In this document: positions 24,901-33,435 of the stretch, one piece after another
How the letters are laid out: every line of letters begins with the position of its first letter
Numbering within the stretch: position 1 is the stretch's first letter
Source of the DNA: an uncultured Lachnoclostridium sp.
GTDB taxonomy: Bacteria; Bacillota; Clostridia; Lachnospirales; Lachnospiraceae
Length of the DNA: 64,000 nucleotides
Assembly: GCA_948330435.1 (NCBI GenBank)
Contig: CAOJBY010000001.1
Location: 124,001-188,000, forward strand
Reading direction: 5' to 3'
Notes under the pieces: model-generated
The model's database searches: none
Told to the model about the DNA's origin: nothing
Seen by the model: the letters and a program-made list of their open reading frames with translations, nothing else
Program-made: the position numbers and the translations under genes

Positions 24901-26190
24901 TTATTCCTCAGGTGCAAAATTCCAGGTATAGGAAAAAATATGATCCCCAATAATCAAACCACTCAAAGCCGGATTATTCCTGTGGGTTCGGAAGAACACT
25001 CTATTCCCCACATTCGATTCTCCTGCAATGGCTCTCTTGGCCGCATCAAAGCACGCAGAACTTACACTTCCCAGGTCCTGGCTCAGTACAAGGTCAAATC
25101 GTCCGGAGGTCACCGGAGAGAACTGCCCAGATGCCCGGATGACACTCATAATATCGCCCTGGGCAAATCTGGGATCCCGAATCCGGTTCATTACTACAGC
25201 ACCCACAGCCAGGCGCCCTGCGTCTCCTTGATTGGCTGCCTCGCAATGAATCAGAACAGCGAGTGCTGTCACCTCTTCTTCTGTGGCGTTGTAAGCACCA
25301 TACTGAATATTATCCGTTCCCGAAATCTGCACACCTGTTACATCACCAAGAGAAGCGTTGATCTCTGCCAGCTTAGCCGCCTCCAGGGCCGCCTCCAGTT
25401 TCTTCTTCTCAACAATTAACTCTGCCAGCATTTCTTTCTGATTCTCCAGAGTGTCATTTTTCCCATTCAAATCTGCCTGAGCTGCGGCAATTGCATTTAC
25501 ATGCTGCCCGATTTTTCCGGAAGTACTCTTTGCCAAAGCAGAAACCTCCTCCTGCTTCGCCACTACAGAAGCGTGAAGCTCATCCAATGCCTCTTTTTCT
25601 CCCTGAAGCTGTGTCTCCTTTTCCGCAATAGCTTCTTTTTGGGCTACATAATTATCCATCATCTGGCGATCGTAAGCTGCAATACTGGCCGCATAGTTAG
25701 CTTTATTAAGGGCTGCCGCAAAATTACCCTCCTCCAGAAGAATGGTAAAAAAATTGTTCTGAGCGTTTTCATACATATATTCAATACGAGTCTTCATATC
25801 CTCATACTGCTGCTCTTCCACCTGCTTCGCCTCTTCCAGTTCCGCCTGTGCCTGCTCAATCTCTTCTTTTTTCTCCTCAATCTGTCGATTCAGATCCTGA
25901 ATCTCTTCCTCAATGGATGCATATTGATTGTTCAGTTCCTTTAAATATGCTTCCATACTGGCTTTTGCCTCTTCCAGCTTCTGCTGCTTATTCCTTGTAC
26001 TCTCAATCTCCTGCCGGGTCTTATTAATCTCATCCTGGGTCTTGTCGATCTCATCCTGAGTCTTGTCAATTTCGTCCTGGGTCCTGTCGATCTCGTCCGT
26101 CTTTGAGGCATAAGAAAAAAACCCAAGTCCAATCGCCAGGGCTAGTCCAACTATGGCATATATGGTTTTCTGTAGTTGTCCCTTTTTCAT
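24901..26190 (-). CDS. Coiled-coil cell wall hydrolase (SleB-like Hydrolase_2 domain)
   Basis: 429 aa. An N-terminal membrane/signal helix (about 9-28), then a long coiled coil (about 32-280) like that of PcsB/CwlO proteins, including the LLEEGNFAAALNKANYAA segment seen in that group. The C-terminal domain (about 300-425) is SleB-like: IHCEAANQGDAGRLAVGAVV with the catalytic Glu, NRIRDPRF, SGQFSPV and FFRTH. It should cleave peptidoglycan outside the cell, with the coiled coil possibly acting as a regulatory tether. SleB itself is a spore germination enzyme; with this coiled coil a role in growth or division is as likely. The coiled coil opens with exact heptad repeats encoded by an 84-base tandem repeat. 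Confidence 0.87.
   Translation of the reverse strand: MKKGQLQKTIYAIVGLALAIGLGFFSYASKTDEIDRTQDEIDKTQDEIDKTQDEINKTRQEIESTRNKQQKLEEAKASMEAYLKELNNQYASIEEEIQDLNRQIEEKKEEIEQAQAELEEAKQVEEQQYEDMKTRIEYMYENAQNNFFTILLEEGNFAAALNKANYAASIAAYDRQMMDNYVAQKEAIAEKETQLQGEKEALDELHASVVAKQEEVSALAKSTSGKIGQHVNAIAAAQADLNGKNDTLENQKEMLAELIVEKKKLEAALEAAKLAEINASLGDVTGVQISGTDNIQYGAYNATEEEVTALAVLIHCEAANQGDAGRLAVGAVVMNRIRDPRFAQGDIMSVIRASGQFSPVTSGRFDLVLSQDLGSVSSACFDAAKRAIAGESNVGNRVFFRTHRNNPALSGLIIGDHIFSYTWNFAPEE
26014..26097 (-). repeat. Four tandem 21-base repeats encoding heptads
   Basis: Codes for DEIDRTQ, DEIDKTQ, DEIDKTQ and DEINKTR (residues 32-59 of the wall hydrolase); a fifth, diverged unit (QEIESTR) follows. The units are in frame and could expand or shrink by whole heptads. 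Confidence 0.85.
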
Positions 26191-26209
26191 CTTATCACCA
26201 GTCTCATAT

Positions 26210-26707
26210 CTACTTCCAATCGTATTTTGTCAGCTTTCCGCTAAGCTTCATCTGTGCAAAGCCATTCTGCCTCAAAGCCTCATATAGAACAACGGCTGCC
26301 GCATTGGACAGATTCAGGGAACGGGTATCCCCAAGCATAGGAATCCGTATGGCAGTGTCCTGATTTTGAAGAAGAATCTCCTCAGGAATCCCTGCACTCT
26401 CCTTTCCAAACATCAGATAACAGTCCGGTTCAAACTGTACTTCCGTATACACTTTTGGGGCCTTGGTTGTTGCCATGTAGAGCTTTGCCCCTGGATTACG
26501 TCCCAAAAAGTCTTCATAATTGCTGTAGATTGTTACATCAAGCTGTGGCCAATAGTCCATTCCCGCCCGCTTAATGTCTTTTTCCCCCAGACGAAATCCC
26601 AAGGGCTCTATGAGATGAAGCCTGGTTCCAGTAGCCACGCAGGTTCTGCCAATGTTTCCTGTATTGGCCGGAATCTCCGGCTCCAAAAGCACAATATTGA
26701 ATGCCAT
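26210..26707 (-). CDS. trmL: tRNA (cytidine/uridine-34 2'-O)-methyltransferase
   Basis: 165 aa SPOUT methyltransferase of the TrmL type, which methylates the ribose of the wobble base in tRNA-Leu isoacceptors using S-adenosylmethionine. Visible motifs: EPEIPANTGNIGRTC at the N-terminus, FGKESAGIPEEIL, and the trefoil-knot segment IPMLGDTRSLNLSNAAAVVLYE split around 133-154. Length is standard. It lies 8 bases after the aminotransferase gene and 19 before the wall hydrolase gene, in the same operon. Confidence 0.93.
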   Translation of the reverse strand: MAFNIVLLEPEIPANTGNIGRTCVATGTRLHLIEPLGFRLGEKDIKRAGMDYWPQLDVTIYSNYEDFLGRNPGAKLYMATTKAPKVYTEVQFEPDCYLMFGKESAGIPEEILLQNQDTAIRIPMLGDTRSLNLSNAAAVVLYEALRQNGFAQMKLSGKLTKYDWK

Positions 26708-26715
26708 TCCTTTTA

Positions 26716-27891
26716 TTACCCCTCTTTTTCCTTTCGCAGACGATTTACAAAGTTCGCCAGACGGCCAAAAGCCTCTTTCAGATCCTCCAGGGAATATGCA
26801 TAGGAAAGCCTTAAGAATCCTTCTCCGCAGGCCCCAAAAGCAGTTCCCGGAACGACGGCAACTTTTTCTTCCTCCAAAAAGTGGGTTGCAAATTCATCAG
26901 ATGTCATGCCAAATTCCTGTATGCTTGGGAATACATAAAAGGCCCCAAATGGCTCAAAGCATTGAAGTCCCATCTCCCGCAGTGTATGTATCACATATCT
27001 CCTCCGCTGGTCATAGGATTCCCGCATCATGGCTACATCCCCATCCCCATTTTTCAAAGCATCTACTGCCGCAAACTGGCTGTTCGTAGGTGCACACATA
27101 ATAGCAAATTGATGAATCTTCGTCATCTGCTCAATAATGGGAGCCGGACCGCAAGCATATCCCAGCCGCCATCCTGTCATAGCATAAGCCTTGGAAAATC
27201 CATTGATTAAAATCGTTCTTTCCCCCATTCCCGGAAGAGATGCAATTGATACATGATCCTCTTTATAGCTCAGCTCCGAGTAGATCTCATCAGACAAAAC
27301 CAATATATCCTTTTCAATCACCACTGAAGCAATCTCCTCCAGATCCTTCCGCTCCATAATGGCACCAGTTGGATTATTGGGGAAAGGAAGTACCAGTATC
27401 TTAGTCCTTTCCGTAATTGCTTCCAGAAGTTCCTCTTTGGTAAGACGAAACTCATTCTCTTCTTTTAAGTTGATAATTACCGGTGTCCCCCCTGCCAGCA
27501 GGGCACAAGGCTCATAGGACACATAGCTGGGCTGAGGAATCAGCACCTCATCTCCCGGATTTAGCACCGCCCGGAATGCCATATCAATGCCTTCACTTCC
27601 GCCCACAGTCACAACAACCTCTTTCATGGGATCGTAAGTCACATTCACTCTTCTTCGGAGATAGTTCGCTATCTCTTCCCGAAGTTCTTTTAAACCCGCA
27701 TTAGAGGTATAAAATGTGCGTCCCCGTTCCAGGGAATAGATTCCTTCCTCCCGAATATGCCAGGGTGTATCAAAATCCGGTTCACCCACCCCCAGCGAAA
27801 TAGCATCCGGCATCTCACTTACTATGTCAAAAAACTTTCGGATACCTGATGGGGGAATGTTCACAACCTTATCAGCCAAAAAATTTCTCAC
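26716..27891 (-). CDS. Class I/II aminotransferase (PatA/aromatic aminotransferase-like)
   Basis: 391 aa PLP enzyme of fold type I. Visible are LGVGEPDFDTP, the cofactor-binding GGSEGIDMAFRA turn, the NNPTG motif (172-176), SDEIYSELSY, and the Schiff-base lysine Lys234 in NGFSKAYAMTGWRLGY. It transfers the amino group of an aromatic or branched amino acid to 2-oxoglutarate; the exact substrate cannot be told. It overlaps the preceding Lrp-type regulator gene by 4 bases (ATGA), so the two are translationally coupled and the regulator probably controls amino acid metabolism. Confidence 0.92.
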   Translation of the reverse strand: MRNFLADKVVNIPPSGIRKFFDIVSEMPDAISLGVGEPDFDTPWHIREEGIYSLERGRTFYTSNAGLKELREEIANYLRRRVNVTYDPMKEVVVTVGGSEGIDMAFRAVLNPGDEVLIPQPSYVSYEPCALLAGGTPVIINLKEENEFRLTKEELLEAITERTKILVLPFPNNPTGAIMERKDLEEIASVVIEKDILVLSDEIYSELSYKEDHVSIASLPGMGERTILINGFSKAYAMTGWRLGYACGPAPIIEQMTKIHQFAIMCAPTNSQFAAVDALKNGDGDVAMMRESYDQRRRYVIHTLREMGLQCFEPFGAFYVFPSIQEFGMTSDEFATHFLEEEKVAVVPGTAFGACGEGFLRLSYAYSLEDLKEAFGRLANFVNRLRKEKEG

Positions 27892-28370
27892 AGTGTCACC
27901 AGCATCCTTTCATCCTTTGATTTATGTACCATAATAGAACCATGATCCTTGTATTTCTTCAGTACAAAGTGTGTGGCTGTACTCAAAACCGTATCTAAGG
28001 GCGAGAGTTTATCGGATACAAACTGTGCCACGTCCCTCATAGTTTTACCCTCGATCATTACCATAAAATCAAATCCGCCGGAGATCAGGTATACACTGTC
28101 TACCTCCGCATAGTTATAGATCCGTTCTGCCACCTTATCAAAGCCCAGACCTCGTTGGGGTGTTACTTTTACCTCAATCAGTGCAGTCAGCTTCTCTTCT
28201 CCCGTCTTATCCCAGTCAATCAGCGTATGATAGCCGCAGATGATCCCCTCCTTTTCCATGTCGGCAATCTCATTGGCAACAGTTACTTCATCCACGCCCA
28301 GCATCACTGCCAGATCCTTTAAATCTACCCGGCTGTTTTTTTCAATAAAAGTTAAAATTTTTTCACGCAT
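27888..28370 (-). CDS. Lrp/AsnC-family transcriptional regulator
   Basis: 160 aa, typical Lrp length. An N-terminal winged helix-turn-helix (about 12-60; DLKDLAVMLGVDEVTVANEI) and a C-terminal RAM ligand-binding domain (about 70-150; ALIEVKVTPQRGLGFDKVAE, VYLISGGFDFMVMIEG). Such proteins bind amino acids and form octamers on DNA. Coupling to the aminotransferase gene supports an amino acid effector. The C-terminal tail (KDERMLVTL) is slightly longer than usual. Confidence 0.92.
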   Translation of the reverse strand: MREKILTFIEKNSRVDLKDLAVMLGVDEVTVANEIADMEKEGIICGYHTLIDWDKTGEEKLTALIEVKVTPQRGLGFDKVAERIYNYAEVDSVYLISGGFDFMVMIEGKTMRDVAQFVSDKLSPLDTVLSTATHFVLKKYKDHGSIMVHKSKDERMLVTL

Positions 28371-28390
28371 ATTGTCACCTTTCCAATCTT

Positions 28391-29377
28391 TTATTTATAA
28401 ATCTGGTACAGTTCATCTTTTCTTGGCCTTTCCAGAAAGGTTTCTTCCTCCCCGTTTAAAATCCGCCTGGCCTTTCCCTCCACGGCTTTTCCAATAACTG
28501 CCGCCGGAATCCCTGCTTTTTTCAGTTCACGAACCAAATCATGTCCTCGATCTCCTGCCATCAGCATGCAACCGCTGGATATGAGGTAATAAGGATTCAA
28601 CCCAAAATATTCACAGATTTCCACTGTCTCCTGCCGGATGGGAATCGCTTTCAGATCAATCTCAAGACCCACGCCAGATGCTTCCGCCATCTCCCACAAT
28701 GCTCCATAGATACCGCCCTCTGTCACATCATGCATGGCACTAATGCCGAATTCTGTAGCAATCGCAGCTTCAGGAAGTACAGAAATATACTGATCGAAGC
28801 CCCTGGCTGTCTCTAAAAAAGTACCCGAAAACCTTTTTAGCAGTTCTTCTTCCTTTTCTTTCGCAATAATGGAGGTTCCCTCAATACCAATCCACTTAGT
28901 CACCAGGATGTCCTGCCCGACTTTTGCCCCGGCAGTGGATATGAGGTGCTCTTCTCTTACCTTTCCCACACCAGCAACACTGATCACCGGTTGATTTACG
29001 GCTTTTGTTACCTCTGTATGGCCCCCCATAACCTGTACATTTACTTTGGCACAGGCTTCCTCCACCTGTCCCATCATTTTCTTAATGTCCTCTTCCGTAA
29101 TCTCCTCCGGAAGAAGCACCGTCAGCATTACACCTATGGGTTCTGCCCCACTGCTGGCCAAATCATTTACGGTAACCTGGATAGCCAGTGCTCCCACATC
29201 TTTCACCGTCCCTGTAATGGGATCCGTAGAAATTACAAACACTTCTCCAGGCTCAAGCTTCATGGCCGCACAGTCCTCTCCCACTCCGGCCCCGAGAAGC
29301 ACTTCGTCCCGCTTTGTTCGGATTTGTTTAAAAATGCTTCTTTTTAAAATAGTCTCCGAGACTTTTCCTACTTTCAT
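28391..29377 (-). CDS. AIR synthase-related protein (HypE/PurM-like ATP-binding fold)
   Basis: About 328 aa with the N-terminal AIRS and C-terminal AIRS_C domains of the PurM/HypE/ThiL/SelD superfamily. Visible: GVGEDCAAM with the metal-binding Asp, TDPITGTV, AIQVTVNDLASSGAEPIGV, GGHTEVT, and MHDVTEGGIYGALWEMAEASG in the second domain. The enzyme should bind ATP and activate a small molecule or a carboxamide. No hydrogenase maturation or thiamine genes are nearby, so HypE or ThiL identity is not supported. The start at 29377 follows GAGGAAGAG; the frame extends to 29443 but would overlap vanW. Confidence 0.85.
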   Translation of the reverse strand: MKVGKVSETILKRSIFKQIRTKRDEVLLGAGVGEDCAAMKLEPGEVFVISTDPITGTVKDVGALAIQVTVNDLASSGAEPIGVMLTVLLPEEITEEDIKKMMGQVEEACAKVNVQVMGGHTEVTKAVNQPVISVAGVGKVREEHLISTAGAKVGQDILVTKWIGIEGTSIIAKEKEEELLKRFSGTFLETARGFDQYISVLPEAAIATEFGISAMHDVTEGGIYGALWEMAEASGVGLEIDLKAIPIRQETVEICEYFGLNPYYLISSGCMLMAGDRGHDLVRELKKAGIPAAVIGKAVEGKARRILNGEEETFLERPRKDELYQIYK

Positions 29378-29405
29378 CTCTTCCTCTTTTCGTCCACTGC
29401 TCCTT

Positions 29406-30848
29406 TTACTGCATTCTTTCCAGACAGGAGGCCAAAACAGCATTTACCAGGCCTTCATCCTGAGTAGCTACTGCCTCCACCAGTTCTGCTGAAAGTCCCG
29501 GATCACCGGCGACGCCAACCACCACAGTTCGAGGGGATGCATTGTAAGTGCTTTTATTCACCTTTGTTACACTTTCTTCCACGCCATTTACGTAAACATG
29601 TTTATAAAGTTCTGCCTGCACTCCTCTATGAGCACTCTCCGCTACCCGGTAGCCAATCGGCTGTCCCGGATCTGCTACAATCAATACACCTGGGTCGGTA
29701 GTACTCAGTGTTTGGCTTACATATTTTATCGTGCGATTTGCAGGTCTGGTTTCTTCTCCATAGATAGTGAATGTTATCTTCTTATCAGCCGTAGTTCCCT
29801 CTATATAAATAGGTGCTTCCGTATCGTTTTTAAACTTAAAATCCTTATAAGTTCCCGCAATAGCCGCATCTGCTGATGGATCCACATAAGTTACAATCAT
29901 AGAATGATTGGACCGCTCCACAACTTCCAGTTCAGAGAGAAGAACTGCATTATACAATGTGGTGGATACCTGACAGATTCCTCCCCCCAGGCTGTCTACA
30001 ACCTTTCCATTCAGATAAGATCCTGCCATCTCATACCCATTCTCTTTGGTGAAAGGGCTGACTACCTCATAAGCGGAAAAGGTATCTCCCGGATACAGCA
30101 CGGTTCCATTAATTAATTCTGCCCCATTTGCCACATTCTTGCTTCTGCTTGGGCCGGAAGTGGAATAACTGGTGGTGAAAGTTCCAAGCACATCCTTCAC
30201 CCGGCTCAGCTCCTCCTTACTTCCTCTGGGATAATCCGTTTCTACTGGAAGAACAATTTTACCGTCTTTCTTATCCCATTCATTTTCAATATAATCTATC
30301 ATCATCTGTACGGAACCTGCCGTATCAAGTTTTGTCCCCGTATTTCCATCTATAATCTCAAAAGAGCCATTCACACGCCTTAAGGTCGCATCCTCAGCCT
30401 CAGAGTCAAACTTTACACACTCTGTGTTAACAAAGTCTCTCACCAGATTCGGATCAATCGCCCATTCAAGCTGATAGACCTTCTTCTCATGCTCCAGATC
30501 CTTTCGCTCCTTATAACGCTTGATTACATTTCCTTTCTTACCAAGCTGTGCTGCCTCCTGGGCAATATCTGCGTTCGTACATTCAAGTCCCAGTTCTCCC
30601 AATGACACTTGAAGCTGCTCATCAAAGATCTCCAGCGTCAGCATCTCTTCTCTCAGCTGATTCGTATAATCTTCAAGTTCTTTCTCTGCCTCGGCCACAG
30701 TCATTCCTGACAGATCAATCTCATCTGCATAGACACCCTTATGGATTGTAAAATCTTCCTTTTCTTTTGCCTGAGCCTCTTTGCTTCCCGTTCCTGCCAA
30801 CGTAAATGCAATGGCAATGAGAAGACCGAATCCCACAAATTTTTTCAT
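29406..30848 (-). CDS. VanW family exported protein
   Basis: 480 aa. A signal peptide (about 1-27) precedes one putative peptidoglycan-binding (PG_binding_4) region (about 38-200; GVYADEIDLSGMTVAEAEKEL), then a VanW domain (about 215-345; LGTFTTSYSTSGPSRSKNVANGA split by the linker, TVLYPGDTFSAYEVVSPF, and SLGGGICQVSTTLYNAVL). A C-terminal beta domain (GEETRPANRTIKYVSQ) is of the G5-like type. VanW proteins are linked to the cell wall and sometimes to vancomycin resistance, without a proven activity. There are no vanHAX genes here, so a general envelope role is more likely. Confidence 0.9.
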   Translation of the reverse strand: MKKFVGFGLLIAIAFTLAGTGSKEAQAKEKEDFTIHKGVYADEIDLSGMTVAEAEKELEDYTNQLREEMLTLEIFDEQLQVSLGELGLECTNADIAQEAAQLGKKGNVIKRYKERKDLEHEKKVYQLEWAIDPNLVRDFVNTECVKFDSEAEDATLRRVNGSFEIIDGNTGTKLDTAGSVQMMIDYIENEWDKKDGKIVLPVETDYPRGSKEELSRVKDVLGTFTTSYSTSGPSRSKNVANGAELINGTVLYPGDTFSAYEVVSPFTKENGYEMAGSYLNGKVVDSLGGGICQVSTTLYNAVLLSELEVVERSNHSMIVTYVDPSADAAIAGTYKDFKFKNDTEAPIYIEGTTADKKITFTIYGEETRPANRTIKYVSQTLSTTDPGVLIVADPGQPIGYRVAESAHRGVQAELYKHVYVNGVEESVTKVNKSTYNASPRTVVVGVAGDPGLSAELVEAVATQDEGLVNAVLASCLERMQ

Positions 30849-30884
30849 TTTTTAATCCTCTTTTCTAACTCGGAATTGCCCACA

Positions 30885-30986
30885 TTAAAGTGCATAGGTT
30901 AAAAGTGGAACAATCATTGCTAAAACTACAATCACGATAATCACCGTAGAAATAATCTTTCTTGTCTTTTTACTATACCAATTCAT
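30885..30986 (-). CDS. 33-aa single-span membrane peptide
   Basis: A short open frame of 33 codons: a basic N-terminus MNWYSKKTRKIIS followed by one hydrophobic helix rich in Val and Ile and ending PLLTYAL. The start overlaps the stop of the exonuclease gene as ATGA, and GGGAGG lies 8 bases before the ATG (30995-31000), so translation is well supported. It lies between the exonuclease and vanW genes in the operon. I do not recognise a named family; small one-helix proteins of this form often modulate a larger membrane partner. Confidence 0.72.
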   Translation of the reverse strand: MNWYSKKTRKIISTVIIVIVVLAMIVPLLTYAL

Positions 30987-31696
30987 CTTTGAATCCTCCC
31001 ATATTCCAGAATAATCCGGTCAATGATCCGTGATGCTTCATTTTTTGTGAGGCCATCCACAGACTTATCCAATGTTATTTTATGATATTTTATCAGATCA
31101 TTCAAGTACCCTTTTTGTGCAGGCGTTATCGGGCCTTGCTTTTTTGCTCTGTAAACAAGAGGCTTTGGAAGAAAAAGCTCCTCTGGGCTATTCAAAAATT
31201 GCTCTTGCATTCTCCCATACAGTTCCATGGCTGCCAATGCATCATGTGCCGCCCGATGGGTTTTCTCCGGTTGAATATGATAATAGCTGCAGAGAGCCTG
31301 AAGGCTTCGGTGCTCCATCCCGGGAAACAGTGTTCGTGCAATTTTTAAAGTATCAATCCCCTCTTTATCAAAGGTTAGATTCAGATTCATGGCATTCTGC
31401 TTCACAAAGCTGTAATCAAACAGAATATTATGGCCCAGAAGCGGCAGGTCCCCGCAAAATTCCACCAATTCTGTTACAGCTTTTCTGGTATCAATTCCTT
31501 CAGATGCCATCTCATCCGTAATACCTGTCAGTTCTTCAATCCGCTTCTCAATTTTTCGTTCCGGATTCACCAATGTCTCGTACGTCTCCAGGATCTGTCC
31601 ATTCACTACTTTCACGGCCCCAATCTCCAGAATCCGATCCATGGATGGGCTTAAGCCTGTTGTCTCTAAATCCAGGGCAATGTATGTATCTATCAT
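30983..31696 (-). CDS. DnaQ-like 3'-5' exonuclease
   Basis: 237 aa. An RNase T/DnaQ-type exonuclease domain (about 1-170) with ExoI YIALDLETTGLSP (the DxE metal ligands), ExoII GHNILFDYSFV and ExoIII HRAAHDALAAMEL (HxxxD, the DEDDh subgroup). A C-terminal extension (about 185-237) ITPAQKGYLNDLIKYHKI resembles an SSB-like/DUF3820-style helical tail. It trims DNA or RNA 3' ends in repair or turnover. The start at 31696 has AGAGGA 8 bases upstream and begins 4 bases after the radical SAM stop; the longer frame to 31744 would overlap that gene. Confidence 0.9.
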   Translation of the reverse strand: MIDTYIALDLETTGLSPSMDRILEIGAVKVVNGQILETYETLVNPERKIEKRIEELTGITDEMASEGIDTRKAVTELVEFCGDLPLLGHNILFDYSFVKQNAMNLNLTFDKEGIDTLKIARTLFPGMEHRSLQALCSYYHIQPEKTHRAAHDALAAMELYGRMQEQFLNSPEELFLPKPLVYRAKKQGPITPAQKGYLNDLIKYHKITLDKSVDGLTKNEASRIIDRIILEYGRIQR

Positions 31697-31700
31697 ATGA

Positions 31701-33362
31701 TCATTCCTCTTCTGTGTCTTTCCACCGTCGTATCTGTGCATCATTGGTCAGGGGATCTCTCTTCCCATAATCAAAAATCAAATATATTGGTGCTTCCTCT
31801 AATGTAAGCAATGCCTCCACGTGATTTTGCTTTCCCACTTGAGTCTGGATCTCCCGAAGCCTGACCCGATAGGGACTCTGATCGGAAGCAAAGTCGGGGC
31901 GGCTTTTCAATCGTTCTCTGAGATACATATCTATGGTCAGAAGCTCCCTGTAAGATTCTTCTTCCCCGGGAAAAAGTTCACGGATAAAGTCCAGCATTAT
32001 TTCATACCTGCCAAGGCGGGAGTGATTTTTTCCATTTAAGCCCTTTCTATCATAAAAATCTGCCAACTTACAGAAGAAAAGAAAGGGAGATGAAAAGTTC
32101 TTCATTAGTTTCTCTAATGTATGCCGGAATTGATGACTATTATAATAGATTTCCACCATTTCTTCAATCGCCTTTAACTGTAAAATGTCGGAAAAGGACA
32201 GCCAGTCCGTATACAGCACCTCATAAGGCGGTTTTTCCCTGTAAATAATCCCGTACTTTTCCGCTTCCCGATGCATAAGGGAGCCTCGCAAAACTTTCAG
32301 AAAACCAAGCTGTAACTGCTGCGGCTTCATTGCAAAGACCTCATTAAAGGAATTGGCAAAGCTCGTATAATCCTCATAAGGCAATCCGGCAATCAGATCC
32401 AGGTGTTGATGAATATTGCCCATGGCATGAATCCTTGCAACATGAGTTTTCACTTTCTCTAAATCCATTTTCCGGTGAATGGCTTCAATCGTCTTTTTGT
32501 TCACCGTCTGTACACCTATCTCAAGCTGAATCAGCCCTGGGCGCATTCGGGACAAAAGTTCCAGTTCTTCTTCATTCAGCAGATCTGCCGCAATCTCAAA
32601 GTGAAAGTTCGTCACACCGTTATCATGCTCCAAAAGATAAGTCCAAATGGCAAGTGCATGCTTATGATTACAGTTAAAAGTCCGATCCACGAATTTTACC
32701 TGTGGCACTTTTGCATCCAGAAAGTACTGAAGTTCCTGAAATACCAGCTTCAGATCCCGGAAGCGGACTCTCTTCTCTATGGAAGAAAGACAATAGCTAC
32801 AGGAAAAGGGGCAGCCCCGGCTGGATTCATAGTAAATAATCCGATGTTCAAAATCTGTAAGCCCGGTATAGGCAAAAGGCAGATCATTCATATCCAGAGG
32901 CTCATCTCTCATATTACAGCAAATCTCATGAGACCGAAAGACACCCCCTGGAAGTTCTTTCCAGTTTTTTGTTTTCTTCACATAAGAATCTACCAAAAGC
33001 CGGAAGCTTTCCTCCCCTTCCCCTGTAAGGATTCCAGTGAGTTCGGGATATTCTTTTAAAAGTTCCTCCGCACAAAAAGACACCTCCGGTCCTCCAAGCC
33101 AGACAGGTACTCCCGGTAAGACTTTAGCACATTCCCTTATAAGTTCCCTAACTTGCTCCATATTCCAGATATAGCAGGAAAACAAGAGAACATCTGGGCT
33201 TCTCCTGTAAATCCCCGCTAAAATGTCTTCTGTTCTATGATTGATCGTAAATTCCGCCAGTTCCACATGGGAGGAAAGTTCTCCTGCCGCAGCTTTTAAG
33301 CTGTAAATGGCCAGATTGGAATGAATGTATTTTGCATTAATTGCCGTTAATAAAATCTTCAT
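31701..33362 (-). CDS. B12-binding-domain radical SAM protein (DUF4080 type)
   Basis: 553 aa. An N-terminal Rossmann-like cobalamin-binding-type domain (about 1-130; KILLTAINAKYIHSNLA, VWLGGPEVSF), the radical SAM core with the iron-sulfur motif CPFSCSYC (Cys184, 188, 191), and a C-terminal DUF4080-type domain. The B12 ligand motif DxHxxG is not evident, as is common in this subgroup, so B12 binding is uncertain. The reaction is unknown; relatives include methyltransferases and methylthiotransferase-like enzymes. It heads the operon that runs to the wall hydrolase and follows the SRP RNA terminator directly. Confidence 0.88.
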   Translation of the reverse strand: MKILLTAINAKYIHSNLAIYSLKAAAGELSSHVELAEFTINHRTEDILAGIYRRSPDVLLFSCYIWNMEQVRELIRECAKVLPGVPVWLGGPEVSFCAEELLKEYPELTGILTGEGEESFRLLVDSYVKKTKNWKELPGGVFRSHEICCNMRDEPLDMNDLPFAYTGLTDFEHRIIYYESSRGCPFSCSYCLSSIEKRVRFRDLKLVFQELQYFLDAKVPQVKFVDRTFNCNHKHALAIWTYLLEHDNGVTNFHFEIAADLLNEEELELLSRMRPGLIQLEIGVQTVNKKTIEAIHRKMDLEKVKTHVARIHAMGNIHQHLDLIAGLPYEDYTSFANSFNEVFAMKPQQLQLGFLKVLRGSLMHREAEKYGIIYREKPPYEVLYTDWLSFSDILQLKAIEEMVEIYYNSHQFRHTLEKLMKNFSSPFLFFCKLADFYDRKGLNGKNHSRLGRYEIMLDFIRELFPGEEESYRELLTIDMYLRERLKSRPDFASDQSPYRVRLREIQTQVGKQNHVEALLTLEEAPIYLIFDYGKRDPLTNDAQIRRWKDTEEE

Positions 33363-33384
33363 GGTTCATCTGTCCTTTTTATAG

Positions 33385-33418
33385 TAAAAAAGGAATTACT
33401 GCTTCTGCAATAACTCCT
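33385..33418 (-). terminator. Terminator of the SRP RNA
   Basis: On the minus strand GGAGTTATTGC, loop AGAA, GCAGTAATTCC (11 bp with one G-U type pair), then a run of T. It lies 20-50 bases past the RNA 3' helix and just before the radical SAM gene. Confidence 0.8.
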
Positions 33419-33435
33419 TTCTCTGGCTTTATTAT

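Noticed and set aside
28391..29377. Assignment of the AIR-synthase-like protein as hydrogenase maturation factor HypE
   Set aside because: The C-terminal cysteine tail needed by HypE is absent (the protein ends in a YQIYK-type tail) and there are no hyp or hydrogenase genes nearby.
29406..30848. VanW gene as a sign of a vancomycin resistance cluster
   Set aside because: No vanH, vanA/B ligase, vanX or vanRS genes nearby; VanW proteins are widespread in Clostridia.
33363..33384. TATAAA-like element just before the radical SAM start as its promoter
   Set aside because: No -35 at a proper distance, and the leader would be too short; readthrough from the SRP RNA is an alternative.
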